Below are positions 16,306 to 19,365 of a stretch of DNA of 19,365 nt, piece after piece. The DNA comes from Gallionella sp. Its GTDB lineage: Bacteria; Pseudomonadota; Gammaproteobacteria; Burkholderiales; Gallionellaceae. The stretch covers positions 1 to 19,365 of the forward strand of contig JARCRR010000058.1 of NCBI GenBank assembly GCA_029850565.1, read 5' to 3'. The notes beneath the pieces were generated by a model. The model ran no database searches, had not been told where the DNA came from, and saw nothing but the letters and a program-made list of their open reading frames with translations. Position numbers and translations under genes: made by a program. Each line of letters begins with the position of its first letter. Position 1 is the first letter of the stretch.

Positions 16306-16365
16306 CTCTCCCGCAGGGCGAGGGATTAAGGCCGAAAGGCTTTGCAGCATCTAAGGAAACTTTAG
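16306..16365. repeat. Cluster of three small hairpins in the hisD-rpmB spacer
   Basis: Three short inverted repeats follow each other. The first is CTCTCCC/GGGCGAG (16306-16322, one mismatch, GCA loop). The second is AAGGCC-GAAA-GGCTTT (16328-16343, one G-T pair, GNRA-type loop). The third is CTAAGG-AAA-CTTTAG (16351-16365, one G-T pair). None is followed by a proper T run, although ATTTTT occurs at 16373-16378. They may act together as a weak terminator or processing site for the mla-murA-hisGD transcript, or be the decayed end of a REP-like repeat. Confidence 0.4.
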
Positions 16366-16366
16366 G

Positions 16367-16396
16367 TTGTGTATTTTTCAGGGTTTGGGGTAGAAT
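16367..16396 (+). promoter_or_regulatory. Promoter for rpmB-rpmG
   Basis: A -35-like TTGTGT (16367-16372) and a -10 TAGAAT (16391-16396) are 18 bp apart, followed by CCGCGCC. Transcription would start about 30 bases before the rpmB ATG. The -10 and its downstream GC-rich discriminator match those before mlaF. A GC-rich discriminator is common for ribosomal protein genes under growth-rate control. Confidence 0.65.
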
Positions 16397-16432
16397 CCGC
16401 GCCTCATTTTTGCAACTGGTCTGGAGTTAGTC

Positions 16433-16669
16433 ATGGCACGCGTCTGTCAAGTAACGGGAAAAGCCCCAATGGTGGGCAACAACATCTCCCACGCGAACAA
16501 CAAAACCAAGCGTCGTTTCTTGCCGAATCTGCAACAACGCCGTTTGTGGGTGGAATCTGAAAATCGTTGGGTTTCTTTGCGTATAACGAATGCTGCATTG
16601 CGCACTATCGACAAGAACGGCATTGATGCCGTGCTGTTCGAGATGCGTGCTCGCGGCGAGAAGGTGTAA
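16433..16669 (+). CDS. rpmB: Ribosomal protein L28
   Basis: A 78-residue basic protein of the large ribosomal subunit. It matches bacterial L28 throughout: 'MARVCQVTGKAPMVGNNISH' at the start, then 'NKTKRRFLPNLQQRRLW' and a C-terminal 'LRTIDKNGIDAVL'. It is of the cysteine-poor type, with a single Cys (C5) and no CxxC pairs. GGAG lies 7 bases before the ATG. It is followed 11 bp later by rpmG, the standard pairing. Confidence 0.98.
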   Translation: MARVCQVTGKAPMVGNNISHANNKTKRRFLPNLQQRRLWVESENRWVSLRITNAALRTIDKNGIDAVLFEMRARGEKV

Positions 16670-16680
16670 GGGGAACAATC

Positions 16681-16848
16681 ATGGCAAAAGGCGCTCGCGA
16701 AAAGATCAAATTGGAATCCTCCGCTGGTACGGGGCATTTCTACACCACTAACAAGAACAAACGCACCACACCGGAAAAGCTCGAATTCATGAAATTCGAC
16801 CCAGTGGTACGCAAGCACGTCGCATACAAGGAAACCAAACTTAAGTGA
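16681..16848 (+). CDS. rpmG: Ribosomal protein L33 (cysteine-free form)
   Basis: This 55-residue protein (MAKGAREKIKLESSAGTGHF at the start, KHVAYKETKLK at the end) aligns along its whole length with E. coli L33. It contains no cysteine, so it is the zinc-independent form. An AGGGG site (16669-16673) precedes the ATG by 7 bases. It is the second and last gene of the rpmB operon, ending shortly before a strong terminator. The gene is short but the call is secure. Confidence 0.98.
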   Translation: MAKGAREKIKLESSAGTGHFYTTNKNKRTTPEKLEFMKFDPVVRKHVAYKETKLK

Positions 16849-16874
16849 TTCAGTGATGCTCCGGTAGGCAAAAG

Positions 16875-16900
16875 AAAACCCGCAGAGATGCGGGTTTTTT
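16875..16900. terminator. Rho-independent terminator, probably bidirectional
   Basis: A perfect 10-bp stem (AAAACCCGCA/TGCGGGTTTT) with a GAGA loop is followed by more T residues on the plus strand and by TTTTCTTTT on the minus strand. It lies between the convergent ends of rpmG (16848) and the SpoIIAA-like gene (16920), so it can stop transcription from both sides. Confidence 0.93.
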
Positions 16901-16919
16901 GTTTTGGAGCGAAACGCGT

Positions 16920-17267
16920 TTAGGCTTTTGCCCAGTTCTGAGCATCGGTGTATTCGTTGAACACTCGAATATCCGCATCTACGAACAAGCGCGACAGCCA
17001 AGCCTGCCAAGTGAGCCATTGGTCGTCGGTGACGACGGCGATCTTGTTGAAATCGTGGTTGTGTTGACGGCTGAAGAACTTGATCTCTTCCCATGCTACA
17101 TCCGTGGTGTAGTCGATCATGCCACGCAGGTCGAAAATCAGATTGGTCTTGTCACCGCTCTTGAGTTTGTATAACGCGTGTTCTTCGAACTGCTTGAAAT
17201 CGGCGAGGGTGAAGTCACCCATGACGGCGATATTGACGAGGTTGGTCTTGTCTTCGATGGTGATCAT
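16920..17267 (-). CDS. SpoIIAA-like (STAS/SEC14-fold) small protein
   Basis: From ATG at 17267 the protein has 115 residues: a short beta N-terminus (MITIEDKTNLVNIAVMGDFT), alternating helices and strands ('NLIFDLRGMIDYTTDVAWEE', 'KIAVVTDDQWLTWQAWLSRL') and a C-terminal 'IRVFNEYTDAQNWAKA'. This is the pattern of the SpoIIAA-like family, whose members share the STAS/SEC14 fold and have no generally assigned role. The frame stays open upstream to 17558, but that part is antisense-like low-quality sequence overlapping the transporter gene. AGAGG lies before 17267 and the start overlaps the transporter stop as ATGA, so this start was chosen. Coupling suggests joint expression with the transporter. 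Function unknown. Confidence 0.88.
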   Translation of the reverse strand: MITIEDKTNLVNIAVMGDFTLADFKQFEEHALYKLKSGDKTNLIFDLRGMIDYTTDVAWEEIKFFSRQHNHDFNKIAVVTDDQWLTWQAWLSRLFVDADIRVFNEYTDAQNWAKA

Positions 17268-18118
17268 TTGCTTACCTCTGTGTTGGTTGGGGCTAGGCGC
17301 AAGCTTAACATGCCGCTGGCGATGATGAGTGCGATGCCCAACCATGCGCTGATGCTCAATAACTCGTTCCAGAATATCAATCCGAACAGGGCGGAAAACA
17401 CCACGGTGCTGTAAGCCAGACTGCCGACGACCAATGTCTGTCCGATGCGGTAAGCACGGGTCATGAAGAGTTGGGCAAAGGTGGCGGATGCGCCGATGGC
17501 GATGAGCAAGGGCAGATCGCTGAGTGTGAGTGGATGGATCGTGTCGGTGAACATCCATACACCGCTGATGAGTGTGGCGCTGAGGTTGAAATAGAACACG
17601 ACGCGTATGCCGGATTCACCCAGCATACCGAGTTGGCGCACGTTGAGCAGTGCAACGCCGGCAAGTACGCCTGAGATGAGGCCTAGCAATCCGGGAAAGA
17701 GTTGGTCATGCTCCAGTGTCGGTTGCAACAACAGGATGATGCCCGCAAAGCCAATCACCAGTGCCGTCGTCAATGGCGCATGGAATCTGTCTTTCAACAC
17801 CAGTACGGTAAAAACCGACAAGAACAAGGAAGAGGTGTAGTTGAGCGTGATAGCGGTCGCCAGTGGTAGTACGCTGATGCAATAGAAGAACAGCAGCATG
17901 GCGATGGTGCCGGACAATCCGCGCCACAGATGCCCGCGCCAGTGCTGTGTCGCGAGTGAGAGCTTGGAGCGATGCAGCATCGCATACACGACTAGCAGGC
18001 CGAAGAAAGACCGGTAGAAGACGAGTTCGCTGCTGGTGAAGTCGGCACCGCCGAGTTTGACCAGCGAACCCATGCAGGCGAACAACAATCCCGCGACTAA
18101 CATCCAAAGAGAGCCCAT
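17264..18118 (-). CDS. EamA/DMT-family transporter
   Basis: This 284-residue membrane protein has two EamA repeats and about ten hydrophobic spans, the layout of drug/metabolite transporters such as RhaT/YdcZ-type permeases. Substrate cannot be read from the sequence. The first repeat begins 'MGSLWMLVAGLLFACMGSLV' and includes 'SSELVFYRSFFGLLVVYAML'. The second contains the conserved 'YRIGQTLVVGSLAYSTVVFS' and 'LFGLIFWNELLS' motif. The ribosome site (CGGA) is modest and lies at the edge of an inverted-repeat element that fills the upstream spacer. The stop overlaps the SpoIIAA-like gene by four bases. Confidence 0.92.
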   Translation of the reverse strand: MGSLWMLVAGLLFACMGSLVKLGGADFTSSELVFYRSFFGLLVVYAMLHRSKLSLATQHWRGHLWRGLSGTIAMLLFFYCISVLPLATAITLNYTSSLFLSVFTVLVLKDRFHAPLTTALVIGFAGIILLLQPTLEHDQLFPGLLGLISGVLAGVALLNVRQLGMLGESGIRVVFYFNLSATLISGVWMFTDTIHPLTLSDLPLLIAIGASATFAQLFMTRAYRIGQTLVVGSLAYSTVVFSALFGLIFWNELLSISAWLGIALIIASGMLSLRLAPTNTEVSK

Positions 18119-18125
18119 GCTAGTC

Positions 18126-18242
18126 CGTCATTCCCGCGCAGGCGGGAATCAGGTTATTGAGATTATTCATCGCAGAGCGATGACAAAACCATAAAGACAT
18201 TTTGAATAAGACCACTGGATTCCCGCCTGTGCGGGAATGACG
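18126..18242. repeat. 117-bp element bounded by inverted dRS3-type repeats
   Basis: Two 20-bp palindromes, each matching ATTCCC-N8-GGGAAT exactly, lie at 18130-18149 and 18219-18238. They sit in longer arms (CGTCATTCCCGC...) that are inverted copies of each other with one mismatch over about 25 bp. Between them is about 70 bp of AT-richer DNA with one more hairpin. The palindrome matches the dRS3 consensus described from Neisseria. Similar repeats are widespread in proteobacterial intergenic regions and, when mistranslated, give the familiar 'VIPAQAGIQ' peptide, which this copy also yields on the minus strand. No coding sequence is seen inside. Confidence 0.85.
18167..18183. other. Perfect hairpin inside the dRS3-bounded element
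   Basis: TCATCGC-AGA-GCGATGA forms a 7-bp perfect stem with a 3-base loop, in the middle of the element. There is no T run after it on either strand, so a terminator role is unlikely. On the minus strand a TTGTCA overlaps its start and could act as a -35 element, but the matching -10 is poor. Confidence 0.45.
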
Positions 18243-18243
18243 A

Positions 18244-19341
18244 TTAAAGATGCGGGGCGAGGTTGCGCCGCAGATACTCGTGGAAGTGCAACATCCCATC
18301 CTCTGTAGGCGATTGGTAAGGGCCGCCTTCTTCGATGCCGCGTTGGTAGAGCGACTTGCGTCCTTGGTGCATCTTCAAGCAGATGATGTCGTCTTCCACT
18401 GCCGTCTCGTGATACGCCTTCTGTTCGGCTTCCACATAATCGCGCTCGAAAAGGGCGATCTCTTCCGGATAGTAGAACTCGACGATGTTGGTGCAGGATT
18501 CCGGTCCGCGCGGGACGATGGTGCTGATGACCAAGGTGTTGGGATACCACTCGACCATGATGTTGGGATAGTAGGTGAGCCAGATCGCGCCGTATTTCGG
18601 TAGTTTGCCGCCATGCAGGCGCAACACCTGTTCTTGCCATTTGCCGTAGACGGGACTGCCAACGCGGCGCAGAGCGTTGTTGATGCCCACGGTCTGCACG
18701 CTGTACTGTTCGCCGAACTCCCACTTGAGATCGTCGCAGTCTACGAAGTTACCCAAGCCCGGATGGAACGGCACCACGTGGTAATCCTCCAGATACACTT
18801 CGATGAAGGTCTTCCAATTGAAGGCGTATTCGTCCACCTCGATGCGATCCAGCATATAGCCGGAAAAATCCAAATCCTTCATCACGCCGACCTTGGCCAG
18901 ATCGCGCGCGATGTCGTGCTGACCGGAGAACAACAGGCCGTTCCAGTTCTGTAATGGTGATTTGTTCAGATGCAGGCAGGGGTTCTGCGGGAAGTGCGGC
19001 GCGCCCAGCAGCTCTCCATCGTTCTTGTAGGTCCAGCGGTGCAATGGGCACACGATGTGCTGTGCATTGCCGCGACCTTCCAGCATCGTCGCTTGGCGGT
19101 GACGGCAGATGTTGGACAGCAGTTCCACGCCGTTCGGATTGCGCACCAGCATCTGCGCATTGCCGTCCAGCACGTGGTAATCGCCGAGATTTGGCACCAT
19201 CAATTCATGCCCGACGTAATTCGGCCCCTGCCCGAACAGCACGCGTTGTTCAGTCTCCAACACTTTGGGGTCGAAGTACCAGCTCATCGGCGGTTGCGCG
19301 ATGACGGGATTGAACTGTTGTGGTTTGGCGATCTCGGACAT
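18244..19341 (-). CDS. Rieske [2Fe-2S] mononuclear iron oxygenase, alpha subunit
   Basis: A 365-residue ring-hydroxylating-oxygenase-type alpha subunit. The Rieske cluster site is C79-X-H81 ... C98-X2-H101. The catalytic iron site is H188 and H193 (in YLEDYHVVPFH) with a later acidic ligand at D317 or D318 (AVEDDIICLKMH). The residue three before H188, which normally bridges electron transfer between subunits as Asp, is E185. A Glu here is a feature of the choline/glycine-betaine/carnitine oxygenase branch. Substrate is not determined. No reductase or ferredoxin gene is adjacent within the window. The ATG at 19341 has AAAGG 8 bases upstream, and only 24 bp of upstream sequence is available. 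The gene's stop codon is followed directly by the repeat element. Confidence 0.92.
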   Translation of the reverse strand: MSEIAKPQQFNPVIAQPPMSWYFDPKVLETEQRVLFGQGPNYVGHELMVPNLGDYHVLDGNAQMLVRNPNGVELLSNICRHRQATMLEGRGNAQHIVCPLHRWTYKNDGELLGAPHFPQNPCLHLNKSPLQNWNGLLFSGQHDIARDLAKVGVMKDLDFSGYMLDRIEVDEYAFNWKTFIEVYLEDYHVVPFHPGLGNFVDCDDLKWEFGEQYSVQTVGINNALRRVGSPVYGKWQEQVLRLHGGKLPKYGAIWLTYYPNIMVEWYPNTLVISTIVPRGPESCTNIVEFYYPEEIALFERDYVEAEQKAYHETAVEDDIICLKMHQGRKSLYQRGIEEGGPYQSPTEDGMLHFHEYLRRNLAPHL

Positions 19342-19365
19342 TCCGACGGCCTTTGTGTATAAGGG

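Noticed and set aside
16447..17094. Minus-strand 215-codon open frame across rpmB, rpmG and the terminator
   Set aside because: It reads through a strong terminator and two ribosomal protein genes in antisense and has no family features.
17268..17558. N-terminal extension of the SpoIIAA-like frame
   Set aside because: The extra 97 codons are His/Arg-rich out-of-frame sequence of the transporter gene; the ATG at 17267 has a ribosome site and an ATGA overlap.
18167..18243. Extension of a minus-strand frame with the peptide 'VIPAQAGIQ'
   Set aside because: This peptide is the known mistranslation product of dRS3-like repeats; the real oxygenase gene is in another frame and stops at 18244.
1..19365. 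CRISPR array, tRNA/rRNA genes, transposases, prophage or defence genes
   Set aside because: Searched by eye on both strands; no regularly spaced repeats, no tRNA-like cloverleaf and no frame resembling such proteins was found.

Overview
The window looks like a chromosomal segment of a free-living betaproteobacterium, most likely in or near the order Nitrosomonadales (for example Gallionellaceae or relatives). This placement rests on three things: the mla-murA-hisG-hisD gene order, the short HisZ-dependent form of HisG, and the MSHA-type pilus locus. It is an inference from gene content and protein style, not from a database search.

Region 1 (1-9939, minus strand) is one tightly packed operon for an MSHA-like type IV pilus or type II secretion-like machine. 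In transcription order it encodes an NtrC-type sigma-54 response regulator, an ExeA/MshM-like AAA ATPase with a C-terminal SPOR-like region, an MshL-like lipoprotein secretin, an MshN-like TPR protein, an MshE/GspE ATPase and an MshG/GspF inner-membrane platform protein. The last gene runs off the left edge of the window; it is a one-TM protein that looks like a GspL/MshI-type actin-fold assembly factor. Most genes overlap or lie within about 10 bp of each other, and a sigma-70-like promoter lies in front of the regulator. The pilin and the minor assembly genes are not in the window.

Region 2 (10073-16285, plus strand) is divergent from region 1. It holds mlaFEDCB, which encodes the inner-membrane and periplasmic part of the phospholipid transport system that keeps the outer membrane asymmetric. 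This is followed by murA (first committed step of peptidoglycan synthesis), hisG and hisD (histidine synthesis). mlaA and a bolA/ibaG-type gene, often found in or next to this cluster, are absent here. The his genes stop after hisD.

Region 3 (16286-16900) has a hairpin-rich spacer, a clear promoter, rpmB and rpmG (ribosomal proteins L28 and L33), and a strong, probably bidirectional terminator.

Region 4 (16920-19341, minus strand) encodes a Rieske-type mononuclear iron oxygenase, an EamA/DMT-family transporter and a small SpoIIAA-like STAS/SEC14 protein. The whole spacer between the oxygenase and the transporter is a 117-bp element whose two ends are inverted dRS3-type repeats (ATTCCC-N8-GGGAAT).

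No tRNA, rRNA, CRISPR array, transposase or prophage gene was seen, and no spacer without a gene exceeds about 150 bp. I do not see a wholly new kind of system. The most interesting parts are the regulator-led MSHA-like locus with an atypical c-di-GMP-binding motif in its ATPase, the unrecognised gene at the left edge, and the repeat element in front of the transporter pair.
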